NCBI GenBank assembly: GCA_031272505.1
Contig: JAISTQ010000020.1
Location: 123,953-187,952, forward strand
Direction: 5' to 3'
DNA: 64,000 nt
Origin: Propionibacteriaceae bacterium
Lineage (GTDB): Bacteria > Actinomycetota > Actinomycetes > Propionibacteriales > Propionibacteriaceae
Below the pieces are notes generated by a model. It saw nothing but the letters and a program-made list of their open reading frames with translations. It was not told where the DNA came from and searched no databases. Below are positions 56,862 through 64,000 of this stretch, piece after piece. Positions within the stretch are counted from its first letter, which is position 1; every line of letters begins with the position of its first letter. Position numbers and translations under genes: made by a program.

Positions 56862-57992
56862 CTAGGCGGCGGCTTCGGATTGTAGGTACGCGCGCGTCAG
56901 CGGTAGTGAGAACTCGACCAGGCCGCGGCCGACAGGTTCGATCATCTGGGCGGCGATCAGGCGGCTCCGGTATTTGTTGACATGATCGCGGGTAGCGCCG
57001 AGGCGATTCATGATGTCGGAGATGCTTGCTGGCCCCTCGTCTACGGCCATCGCCTGCAAGAATCGGCGGTCCGCATCCGAAAGGTCTTTCATCGCCGGCT
57101 CATGCACCAACCGGAACGCCGTATAACGCGCCCGGGCGGCGGCTGTCTTGGCGGCCTTCAAATCAATGAGCGGTGCGCTGGGATCCACCTGCCACAACTC
57201 GAAACCAACCACCTGGATGAGGAATGGATACCCCTCGACCGTGGCCACCGCCAGATCGAGCGCCGCAGCTGAGATGGATCGCCCGCCATCCACAATTGGC
57301 TCTTGGATCGCCGCCCGCACCAAGGTGTCCGAAACGTCACCCAAGACGAACCGTTCTGCCCGGCGCAAGTACGTCAACACATTCTCGTTGAGCAGGCTGC
57401 TGATGGAACTGGGCAGCCCAGCCGCCACAAACGCCACCGGCAAACCTTTCCGGAACGACATCTGGATTGCGTGGAACAGCGGAATCAACTCCCCCACCTC
57501 GCTCCGATGCACCTCATCCAAGCTGATGTAGAGCCCGGAATCCTTGTCTTGCAGTGCCTCGGCGAGCTGCTCGAACTCCGTGCTCAGCGACGGTTTTACC
57601 GGATAACGATCATGCACTTCCCGGCTGACGGAGGCACTCACTCCAAGCACCTCCGCCGACACACTCGTCAACTTATTGTCGGTTGTCTCCGTCGAGTGTT
57701 GGGAGAGCAGCGACGGAAGCACTGTCTCCGTCAATTCCTTGCTCAACTCTGGCCTGACAATCTCAGATATGACGACCCAGCCAGCCTCCAGCGCGACATC
57801 CTCTAGCGCATTGAGCAGCACCGTCTTCCCAGATCCGCGGGGCCCAGTCACCAAAACGGCTCGCGCAGGATCTCCAGGCCCGGAAGCCAGTGCCCGACGG
57901 ACGGCTTGAATCGGTTCGTCGCGGCCGACCATCAATGGCGGCGTGATTCCAAAAGTCGGCGTGAATGGGTTGCCGCCAGTCGTCGTGGCCAT
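56862..57992 (-). CDS. AAA ATPase with C-terminal winged helix
   Basis: Protein of 376 aa of the Orc1/Cdc6-like or ATPase_2 group. Walker A is LVTGPRGSGKTVLLNALEDV (residues 47-66), Walker B is LYISLDEVHRSEVGELIP (about 152), the sensor-like strand is LPVAFVAAGLPSS. Residues 305-370 form a helix-turn-helix domain with FLQAMAVDEGPASISDIMNR and RDHVNKYRSRLIAAQMIEPV. No partner gene is next to it; the target is unknown. Its promoter contains 9-bp repeats. RBS GGGGAGG. Confidence 0.85.
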   Translation of the reverse strand: MATTTGGNPFTPTFGITPPLMVGRDEPIQAVRRALASGPGDPARAVLVTGPRGSGKTVLLNALEDVALEAGWVVISEIVRPELSKELTETVLPSLLSQHSTETTDNKLTSVSAEVLGVSASVSREVHDRYPVKPSLSTEFEQLAEALQDKDSGLYISLDEVHRSEVGELIPLFHAIQMSFRKGLPVAFVAAGLPSSISSLLNENVLTYLRRAERFVLGDVSDTLVRAAIQEPIVDGGRSISAAALDLAVATVEGYPFLIQVVGFELWQVDPSAPLIDLKAAKTAAARARYTAFRLVHEPAMKDLSDADRRFLQAMAVDEGPASISDIMNRLGATRDHVNKYRSRLIAAQMIEPVGRGLVEFSLPLTRAYLQSEAAA

Positions 57993-58026
57993 CTGCCTCC
58001 CCTTTCCCTATCTTTACCTAAGTGGT

Positions 58027-58080
58027 ACACATTTTACACATCTTCCACATTTGGGCACATCTTTACCTGTTTTACCTGTT
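58027..58080 (-). repeat. 9-bp phased short repeats upstream of the ATPase
   Basis: ACACAT-like words at 58027, 58036, 58045 and 58055, then TTACCTGT at 58063 and 58072: six units at 9- or 10-bp steps. On the gene strand: two AAACAGGTA units, then four (A)GATGTGT-like units. They lie 35-88 nt upstream of the ATG. Confidence 0.6.
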
Positions 58081-58147
58081 TGGCAGGGAGGAGCAGGCTC
58101 AGTAGTCCGTGGTTAGGGAAGGCTGACGGTGGCGGTGGCGGACTTCG

Positions 58148-59083
58148 TCACCAGATGACGCCGGCTAGCGCCACCAGCGAGGGCAGGGTGAGCACGCTCG
58201 TCAACGTGGAGAGGCACAGGAAGCGGGTTGGGAAGGCGGTGTTCACCCGGTAGATCACCGAGAACATCACCAGGAAGGCGGGCACCGGGCAGGCCGCCCC
58301 GATCAGCGCGATCAGCCGGATGTCGTTGGGGACGAACGGCAGCAGCGTGAGCAGCCCGAGGAAGAACGCGGGGACGGCCAGGTTGGTGATCAAGGTGCCG
58401 TACCAGGCCAGCTTGTCGATCAGGATCGAACGCAGCGGGATGACGGCCAGGTTGCAGCCGATCACGATCATCGACAGCGGGGTGTTCAGCTCGGTCACCA
58501 GGCCTACCGCCTGCCCCAGCACCGGCGGCAGCAGCAGCCCGAGCAGATAGAGCGGGACGGCCACCACGGTGGCGATGATGTTCGGATTCTTGACGATCTT
58601 GAGCGCTTTGGTCTTGAAATCGGCGTCGGTGACGTACATGGCCACGCCCTGTGTCCACACCACCACCGCGAACGCCAGGATGAACGCGATCATGTAGAAC
58701 ACCCCGTCCTCGCCGAGCAGCGCCCGCGCCAGCGGCAGCCCATAGAAGCCGACGTTGGTGTAGATGGTGCCGAAGCGCAGCGAGCGGCGGTCGGCGTCGT
58801 CGCGGATCAGCTTTTTCGGGTAGGCGAGCCGGCTCAGCGGGATGATGAGCAGCATGGTGGCCAGGTTCAGCCCAAAGGCGATGCCAAAATGCCCGAGCCG
58901 TTCGGCGTCAAACTCGAATTGGAAGGCGTCGAGGATCAGGCACGGGTTGACGATGTAGATGAGCACGTTCGTCATGCCGGTGACCGCTTTCTTGCCCACC
59001 AGCTTGGCGCGGAACACCAGCCAGCCCGCTGCGATGATGATGAACATCACCAGCACTTGCGAAGCAGCTACATCAAATCCCAC
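58148..59083 (-). CDS. AEC family (auxin efflux carrier-like) transporter
   Basis: Membrane carrier of about 311 aa with ten TM segments in two halves. TM1 is VMFIIIAAGWLVFRAKLVGK; further blocks are VLIYIVNPCLILDAFQFEF, GFYGLPLARALLGEDGVFYM and CPVPAFLVMFSVIYRVNT. Members export or import carboxylates and related anions; substrate unknown. GTG 59083 gives normal length; GTG 59107 is an alternative. It overlaps the methyltransferase end. Confidence 0.82.
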   Translation of the reverse strand: MGFDVAASQVLVMFIIIAAGWLVFRAKLVGKKAVTGMTNVLIYIVNPCLILDAFQFEFDAERLGHFGIAFGLNLATMLLIIPLSRLAYPKKLIRDDADRRSLRFGTIYTNVGFYGLPLARALLGEDGVFYMIAFILAFAVVVWTQGVAMYVTDADFKTKALKIVKNPNIIATVVAVPLYLLGLLLPPVLGQAVGLVTELNTPLSMIVIGCNLAVIPLRSILIDKLAWYGTLITNLAVPAFFLGLLTLLPFVPNDIRLIALIGAACPVPAFLVMFSVIYRVNTAFPTRFLCLSTLTSVLTLPSLVALAGVIW

Positions 59084-60227
59084 GATGCGCCAGAATACTC
59101 CGGGCACCCGCCTGTGTTTCCGTGAGTATCAGAGTGGCGCTGTGATTGCCACGAAGTCGTAACCGGGGACGCAGTTTCGCCGGGTCCACCTCGACGCCGC
59201 GCGCCTTGATCTCCAGGGTGCCGATTTCGCGCTCGGCCAACTCGCGGCGGATCACCCGCTCGTCATACGGCCAGACGGCCTCGACCGCAAACGCGGTGGC
59301 GAGCCCGGTGACGACGAGGGAGTCGGACGTCAGGTAGGCGATCTTCTCCGCCAGCAGCCCGGCGTCCAACTCTTGCGCCAACTGGGCGATGCCCCCGGCG
59401 CGGATGACCGCCGGATCGGGCTCGTAGACGTACTTTTGAATCTGACGGACGCTGGCGGGCGCGGTGGGCCGCAGTTGCATCTCCGCTGCCGTGGCGTTTC
59501 CGTTGCCGAGCACCACCGCGGTGCGGCGCTGGTTCGGCTCGGTAGTCAGCATCACCTCAACCAGGGTGCCGTGGTGGCTGATCCAATAGGCGCTGGCCCA
59601 AGTGGGAATCAGCGCGTGGTCGAGGCCGGGAGCGAGCTTGACGCAGCCGCCCTGGGCGCGCAGCAGTTCCAGCGTCCAATCCAAGCTGGGGCTCATCGCC
59701 GAGGTGCCCCAGAACTGGCCGTGGGCGTCGCGGCGGGACGGATCGATGAAGACGGCGGTGGTGGGGTCGAGCAGCGCGGTGGCCACGTCTTCGGCGAGCG
59801 CGCAGGTGACCGGAATGCCGATGTTGCGCTGCGCGAAGCAGGCGGTGACCGGATCGGCCTCCACCGCGATCACGTCCAGCCCGGCGGCCCGGAAGGCGAT
59901 GGCGTCGGTACCCAGGCCGCAGGTGAGATCGGCGACGCGGGTGATTCCCTGGCTGACGAGCCAGTTGGCCCGCCAAGCGGCGACCGGCGGCCGAGTGGCT
60001 TGCTGCAGCCCGTCAGCGGTGAAGAAGCAGGTGTCGGCGGCGGGGCCGAATTTGCGGCGGGCTTGTTGGCGGAGGGCGGCCTGCGCGGAGGCGGCCGCGG
60101 CCTGCTCCGCGGTGTACTGCTTGCGCAACGCCTGCCCGGTGGCCAGCGATCCGGGCTGGTGGGCGGCCAAGGCGAGGGCGGGAGCCGCGTCTTCCGAAAC
60201 CAACCAGGCAGCCAGTTCCGGAATCAT
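59073..60227 (-). CDS. Class I SAM-dependent methyltransferase with THUMP-like domain
   Basis: Protein of 384 aa. Helical N terminus (1-65), then a Rossmann domain with VADLTCGLGTDAIAFRAAGL (SAM loop, about 98-117), VIAVEADPVTACFA and AVFIDPSRRDAHGQ, where DPSRR occupies the catalytic-loop position. The C-terminal 90 residues match the THUMP-like domain (GTLEIKARGVEVDPAKLRPR, LRGNHSATLILT). Probably an RNA methyltransferase; target unknown. Starts 4 nt after tsaD. Confidence 0.85.
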   Translation of the reverse strand: MIPELAAWLVSEDAAPALALAAHQPGSLATGQALRKQYTAEQAAAASAQAALRQQARRKFGPAADTCFFTADGLQQATRPPVAAWRANWLVSQGITRVADLTCGLGTDAIAFRAAGLDVIAVEADPVTACFAQRNIGIPVTCALAEDVATALLDPTTAVFIDPSRRDAHGQFWGTSAMSPSLDWTLELLRAQGGCVKLAPGLDHALIPTWASAYWISHHGTLVEVMLTTEPNQRRTAVVLGNGNATAAEMQLRPTAPASVRQIQKYVYEPDPAVIRAGGIAQLAQELDAGLLAEKIAYLTSDSLVVTGLATAFAVEAVWPYDERVIRRELAEREIGTLEIKARGVEVDPAKLRPRLRLRGNHSATLILTETQAGARSILAHRGI

Positions 60228-60231
60228 GTAC

Positions 60232-61728
60232 TTAGACTAAAACCTGTTGCACCGCCAGGCCGGGATTGGCGCCGATGTCGAGCGTGGAGGGCGGACGTCC
60301 GGCGCTCACGCAAGCGGCCCCGAGCACCGCAATCATCGCCCCGTTGTCGGTGCACAATGCCGGGCGCGGCCGGCGCACGGTGATGCCGTTCGCGCGGGCG
60401 CGTTCCTCCAGCAGCGCGCGCAGCCGGGAGTTGGCGGCCACCCCGCCGCCCATCAGCAAATGTTCGGTGCCCAGGTATTCGCAGGCGTCGATGGCTTTCG
60501 CGGTGAGCACGTCGCAGACCGCCTCTTGGAAGCTGGCGGCGACGTCGGGGATGGAGATTTCGCGGCCTTCCAGCCGGGCGGTCTCCACCCAGCGGGCCAC
60601 CGCCGTCTTCAAGCCGGAGAACGAGTAGTCGAAACGGTGTTTTTCCAAGTCTTTGGGCGTCGTCAACCCGCGCGGGAAGCGGATCGCCTTCGGGTTGCCG
60701 CTTTGGGCTTCGCGGTCGATCACCGGCCCGCCGGGGTAAGCCAGGCCGAGCAGCCGGGCCACCTTGTCGTAGGCTTCGCCAGCCGCGTCGTCAATGGTGG
60801 CGCCGAGTTCGGTGATGTCGCCGGTGATGTCGCGCACCGCCAGCAGTGAGGAGTGCCCGCCGGAGACCAGCAGGGCGGCGGTCGGCTGCGGCAGCGGCCC
60901 GTGTTCGAGCAGATCCACCGCCACGTGCCCGACCAGGTGGTTCACCCCATAAAGCGGCTTGTTGGTGACGGCGGCGAGCGCCTTGGCCGCCGAGAGCCCG
61001 ACCACCAGCGCGCCCATCAGCCCCGGCCCGGCGGTGACCGCGATGGCGTCCAGCTCCGTTAAATCGACGTCGGCGGTTTCAAGGGCGCGGCGCAGCGTGG
61101 GGATGATCGCCTGCAGATGCGCCCGGCTGGCCACTTCCGGCACCACGCCGCCGAAGCGGACGTGCAACTCCACCGAGGAGGCCACTTCGTTGGCGAGCAG
61201 CTCGTTGCCGCGCACGATGCCCACGCCGGTCTCGTCGCAGGAGGATTCGATGCCGAGCACGAGGGGGTTGCCTTCGCGGGCGCTCGAGGATGACGGTTGC
61301 GAAAGGGAATACTCCATCACCAGGGCGTCGTGGTGGTTCGGGTAGTAGTTGTGACGCAGCGAGATTTCGGCAAAGCCGAGCTTTTGATAGAGCTTGATGG
61401 CGGGGATGTTGTGGTCGTCCACTTCGAGCAGCACCCGGCGGGCTCCCTGGGTGGCCGCCCAGTCGAACACATGGTGCAGCAGCGCGGTGGCGATGCCCCG
61501 GTGGCGGGCGGAGGCGGTGACGGCGATGGTGCGCAGATCGGCCACGTCTGCGGTGACCACGATGCTGGCGACGGCGATCAACCGCCCGTCAGCGTACTGG
61601 CCGAAGACGGTGGCGGGGCCGAACTCGTCATTCCAAGCGGTCGGCGACCACTGTTCGCCCGGCGGGAAGCACTCCGCCTCCAACACCAGGATGTCCGGCA
61701 GCTCGGTTTTGGAGACTTGCCTGATCAT
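60232..61728 (-). CDS. rimI-tsaD: Fused RimI acetyltransferase and TsaD (t6A synthesis)
   Basis: One protein of 498 aa. Residues 1-148 are RimI-type GNAT (N-acetylation of ribosomal S18): [20 protein letters not shown] is the acetyl-CoA loop and [13 protein letters not shown] follows. A Ser-rich linker ([10 protein letters not shown]) leads to TsaD (about 155-498), the threonylcarbamoyl transferase: [15 protein letters not shown], metal motif [26 protein letters not shown] and [15 protein letters not shown] overlaps tsaB stop. This fusion is known in some actinobacteria. Confidence 0.95.
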   Translation of the reverse strand: MIRQVSKTELPDILVLEAECFPPGEQWSPTAWNDEFGPATVFGQYADGRLIAVASIVVTADVADLRTIAVTASARHRGIATALLHHVFDWAATQGARRVLLEVDDHNIPAIKLYQKLGFAEISLRHNYYPNHHDALVMEYSLSQPSSSSAREGNPLVLGIESSCDETGVGIVRGNELLANEVASSVELHVRFGGVVPEVASRAHLQAIIPTLRRALETADVDLTELDAIAVTAGPGLMGALVVGLSAAKALAAVTNKPLYGVNHLVGHVAVDLLEHGPLPQPTAALLVSGGHSSLLAVRDITGDITELGATIDDAAGEAYDKVARLLGLAYPGGPVIDREAQSGNPKAIRFPRGLTTPKDLEKHRFDYSFSGLKTAVARWVETARLEGREISIPDVAASFQEAVCDVLTAKAIDACEYLGTEHLLMGGGVAANSRLRALLEERARANGITVRRPRPALCTDNGAMIAVLGAACVSAGRPPSTLDIGANPGLAVQQVLV

Positions 61729-62321
61729 CGCGCCCGCCTCCGGATCACCGGCAAGGCCGACTTCGGTTTGCTGGGCACCTCGGCGTCGGGACGGCGCAGA
61801 TAGAGCGGCTCCAGCCCGGCATCGGGGAACTCGTCCACGTAAAGCGCGAGGATGCCAGCGTCGATGTCGGCAGGGCCGAAGCGCGGCAGCGGCGGAATCG
61901 CCTCGGGGGCGGTGACGGCGGGTTCGCTGAGCCGCACCCCGTCTTGATAGCGCGCCCAGTAAAGCTCTTTGCGGCGGGCGTCATTCACCGCGACGTACTC
62001 GCCGTCGAAGTTGCTTTGCCGGGCCAACACGTCGAGCGAGCACACTCCTTTGATGCGGATGCCCAGGGCTTCAGCGATCACCCGGGCGGCCGCCACCCCC
62101 ACCCGCAGCCCGGTGAACGGGCCGGGCCCGACACCGACTGCCACGTCCGTCAACTCGGAAAACTCAATGCCCGCCTGGGCCAACGCCTGCTGGCAGAGCG
62201 GGACGAGCTGCTCCACATGCGCGCGGGTGTCCGGAATGTTGAGCGCGGTGACTTCGCCGCCCACGGCGACAGCCGCCGAGACGGTGGCGGAGGTATCGAT
62301 GGCGAGGGTGAGCCGTTTCAT
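61725..62321 (-). CDS. tsaB: t6A complex dimerisation subunit TsaB
   Basis: Scaffold partner of TsaD in tRNA A37 threonylcarbamoylation, 198 aa. [20 protein letters not shown] and [20 protein letters not shown] are the ASKHA-fold signatures. It overlaps both neighbours by four bases, so TsaE, TsaB and TsaD are made together. Confidence 0.94.
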   Translation of the reverse strand: MKRLTLAIDTSATVSAAVAVGGEVTALNIPDTRAHVEQLVPLCQQALAQAGIEFSELTDVAVGVGPGPFTGLRVGVAAARVIAEALGIRIKGVCSLDVLARQSNFDGEYVAVNDARRKELYWARYQDGVRLSEPAVTAPEAIPPLPRFGPADIDAGILALYVDEFPDAGLEPLYLRRPDAEVPSKPKSALPVIRRRAR

Positions 62322-63247
62322 AGCGTCCTCCCGATTGGGGTGACATAAACGTAGCGGGTCTCATCGTCAGGGTCGGTGGAGCGCCGGATGTCGATCTCGA
62401 TGCGGGTGTCGCTCAAGCCCTCGGCCAGGCCCGCGCCCCACTCGACGAAGGTGATCGCCTCGCTGAGATCGAGATCCAGGTCTTCCAATTCGGCCAACGA
62501 GGCGAGCCGGTAGGCGTCCACGTGGACGAACGTGGGGTGGCCGGTGCGCGAGGGGTGGATGCGGGAGAGCACAAATGTGGGCGAGATGATCGCCCCTTCG
62601 GCGTCTAAGCCCCGGCCGATGCCTTGGGCGAGGGTGGTCTTGCCCGCGCCGAGCTCCCCGGTGGCGATGATCAGATCGCCGGGAAGCAGCTTATCGGCGA
62701 GCGCCGCCCCGAAGTCTTGCATCGCCTCGGCCGTCGGCGCCTCGACGAGCTGTGCCACCGCCCGGTGCAGCTTGATGGACGTGCCAGTGCGCGCGACTTC
62801 GGTGAAACCGCGCCGCCGCCACCAGTTCACCACGTAGGGGAACTCCGCCCGCGCCGTCAACCACACTTCTTGGGGGGCTGGCTGGCCAGCCACCGGCTCG
62901 GCGATTTGATCCAACGCCACCTCCACCATGGTGGACGCGATGCCTTTGCGCTGGAACTGCGGCGCCACCGACACCCGATGGATGCCCGCCTGGGGGCCGT
63001 CCAGCGAGACGATGATCACTCCGGCTGGCTCCCCGTCCACCTCGGCCAGCAAGCCAAACCCGTCACGCAACTGGGCCGCGATCGAGGCTTCCGTCTCCGC
63101 CAACGCCGGGGGTGGGGGCTGCACCGGCGGCCGATTCGAAAACGCCGCCTTGATGATGCCCAGCACGGTGGCCGCCTGCTCGGGCTGGGCCTGCCGCAAC
63201 GTCAAGGTGCGCCCGTCCGCCAGCCTGGCCTGGGCCAAAACCTCCAT
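62318..63247 (-). CDS. tsaE: Fused GNAT acetyltransferase and TsaE ATPase
   Basis: Protein of 309 aa. Residues 1-160 are a GNAT domain: AGIHRVSVAPQFQRKGIAST is the acetyl-CoA motif and PYVVNWWRRRGFTEV the last strand. Residues 165-309 are TsaE, the ATPase of the t6A system: Walker A TGELGAGKTTLAQGIGRGL, SPTFVLSRIHP, VHVDAYRLASL (Walker B) and ITFVEWGAGLAEGL. The acetylation target is unknown. ATG with GGAGG upstream is chosen over in-frame TTG at 63259. First gene of the tsaE-tsaB-tsaD run. Confidence 0.92.
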   Translation of the reverse strand: MEVLAQARLADGRTLTLRQAQPEQAATVLGIIKAAFSNRPPVQPPPPALAETEASIAAQLRDGFGLLAEVDGEPAGVIIVSLDGPQAGIHRVSVAPQFQRKGIASTMVEVALDQIAEPVAGQPAPQEVWLTARAEFPYVVNWWRRRGFTEVARTGTSIKLHRAVAQLVEAPTAEAMQDFGAALADKLLPGDLIIATGELGAGKTTLAQGIGRGLDAEGAIISPTFVLSRIHPSRTGHPTFVHVDAYRLASLAELEDLDLDLSEAITFVEWGAGLAEGLSDTRIEIDIRRSTDPDDETRYVYVTPIGRTL

Positions 63248-63334
63248 GCGCGCCTCCAAGAAAAGAACCTAGCAAGTCTAACAAGCTGGCGCGGCTTCAA
63301 CCGCAAACAGACTCTCTTTCCGACCCGAACGAAT

Positions 63335-63426
63335 CTGCAATCCCCGCCCTAGAACCCCTGCAATCCCCTGCCTAGACTGTCTGCAATTCCCTGTCTAGAC
63401 CCCCTGCAATCCCCTGCCTAGTGCTA
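63335..63426. repeat. Four 23-bp tandem repeats before the AAA_14-like ATPase
   Basis: Units start at 63335, 63358, 63381 and 63404, each beginning CTGCAAT and containing CTAG 15 nt later (consensus CTGCAATCCCCTGCCTAGAC). They end 11 bp before the ATG. Spacing is near two helical turns, as for a cooperative operator. Confidence 0.8.
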
Positions 63427-63437
63427 TTGTATGCAGT

Positions 63438-64000
63438 ATGGATACTATGGCTGCACTAGGTCACGAGTACCTGCCGCGAGTGATCGACTCAGTGCTTGTC
63501 GAGGCGTTGGAGACGGCTGGTGCCGTCGTGGTCGAAGGGCCACGGGCGTGCGGCAAGACCATGACGGCCATGCACGCAGCCTCATCGTATGCGCTCTTGG
63601 ATGATGAGACCACCGCGGCTATCGCGGCAATTTCTCCGGTATCCATGCTTGAGGGTGCGGCACCCCGACTGTTGGACGAGTGGCAGCTGAATCCCAGCCT
63701 GTGGAATCTGGTTCGCCGGAAGGTAGACGCGGCATCCCAGCCCGGGCTGTTTATCTTGACGGGCTCGGCAGTCCCCGCTGACGATGCCACTCGCCACACC
63801 GGTGCCGGGCGTTTTCTTCGGATCCGGGAAAGGACGATGACCTGGGCCGAGAAGGCGGATCCTTCCGACGACGAGGGAGTGAGCATCCGAGAGCTTTTTG
63901 CCGGTGAAGTACCGCCTGCGGATCTCACCGCCGTTCTTGATTATCCCGAAGTCGTGGAGCGGTTGGCGCAGCCAGGTTTTCCGGCGCTGGCGAAACTGCC
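63438..64000 (+). CDS. ATP-binding protein, AAA_14/DUF4143 type (truncated by window)
   Basis: The frame is open to the window end, 187 codons visible of a family usually near 400. Walker A is VVVEGPRACGKTMTAMHAA (about 32-50), Walker B-like LLDEWQLNPSLWNLVRRKVD (about 80) and LFILTGSAVPADD the sensor strand. Members are frequent orphan ATPases; some behave like toxin-antitoxin or restriction parts, but function is not established. ATG 63447 is an alternative start. Upstream 23-bp repeats suggest its own control. Confidence 0.88.
   Translation, partial: MDTMAALGHEYLPRVIDSVLVEALETAGAVVVEGPRACGKTMTAMHAASSYALLDDETTAAIAAISPVSMLEGAAPRLLDEWQLNPSLWNLVRRKVDAASQPGLFILTGSAVPADDATRHTGAGRFLRIRERTMTWAEKADPSDDEGVSIRELFAGEVPPADLTAVLDYPEVVERLAQPGFPALAKL

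Noticed and set aside
63461..63928. 155-aa minus-strand frame near the window end
   Set aside because: The plus-strand frame here has Walker motifs; the minus frame is its shadow.

Overview
The window comes from a high-GC Gram-positive bacterium of the phylum Actinobacteria. Evidence: adjacent mycothiol genes mshA and mshB, an operon pairing DUF6504, a DnaE2-type polymerase and DinB, long Ala/Glu tails on L17 and L25, a protein O-mannosyltransferase, and the rsmI-tatD-rsmA-ispE order. Mycothiol argues against Bifidobacterium. The RimI-TsaD and GNAT-TsaE fusions suggest Propionibacteriaceae, but that is inference. The genome looks chromosomal, with no phage or plasmid backbone.

Layout. 1-3300: the C-terminal third of a type II-C cas9, then cas1, cas2 and an 11-repeat CRISPR array (37-nt repeats, 28-nt spacers), followed by tRNA-Arg. 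3857-6859: a 1000-aa secreted PPC/Ig-like protein. 6933-11552: translesion polymerase operon. 11585-12568: gene-free, repeat-rich DNA. 12569-20227: a lipoprotein deacetylase, then the ribosomal operon infA-rpmJ-rpsM-rpsK-rpsD-rpoA-rplQ, which runs by overlapping codons into transketolase and a DMT transporter. 20371-25421: galM, mshA-mshB, a drug exporter and a spermidine-synthase-like protein. 25422-25845: tandem and dispersed repeats. 25846-31349: secA, dxr, rseP and a DUF1508 protein. 31502-34027: a second secreted repeat protein. 34379-38714: glutamate/glutamine-type ABC uptake genes and amtB-glnK, the latter under four phased GTTAC boxes. 38910-44760: hpf, a CPBP protease, a VOC protein, and glmU-prs-rplY-pth. 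44779-45016: a MITE-like element. 45026-50109: a two-component system divergent from a three-gene ABC exporter, organised like linearmycin-resistance loci. 50125-55306: tRNA-Gln, a fused rsmA-ispE, tatD, rsmI and pmt. 55500-60227: uracil permease, an ATPase behind 9-bp repeats, an AEC carrier and a methyltransferase. 60232-63247: the complete t6A module tsaE-tsaB-tsaD with two fused acetyltransferase domains. 63438-end: a truncated AAA_14-type ATPase behind four 23-bp repeats.

Themes. Housekeeping genes are densely packed and often translationally coupled. Three gene fusions are present (RsmA-IspE, RimI-TsaD, GNAT-TsaE). Gene-free gaps hold most of the unexplained structure: dispersed elements after stop codons, paired hairpins, a MITE and short phased repeats in front of two ATPases. 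No single clearly new multigene system was found. The best candidates for novelty are the RsmA-IspE fusion, the noncoding repeats, the repeat-regulated ATPases and the unusual CRISPR repeat length.
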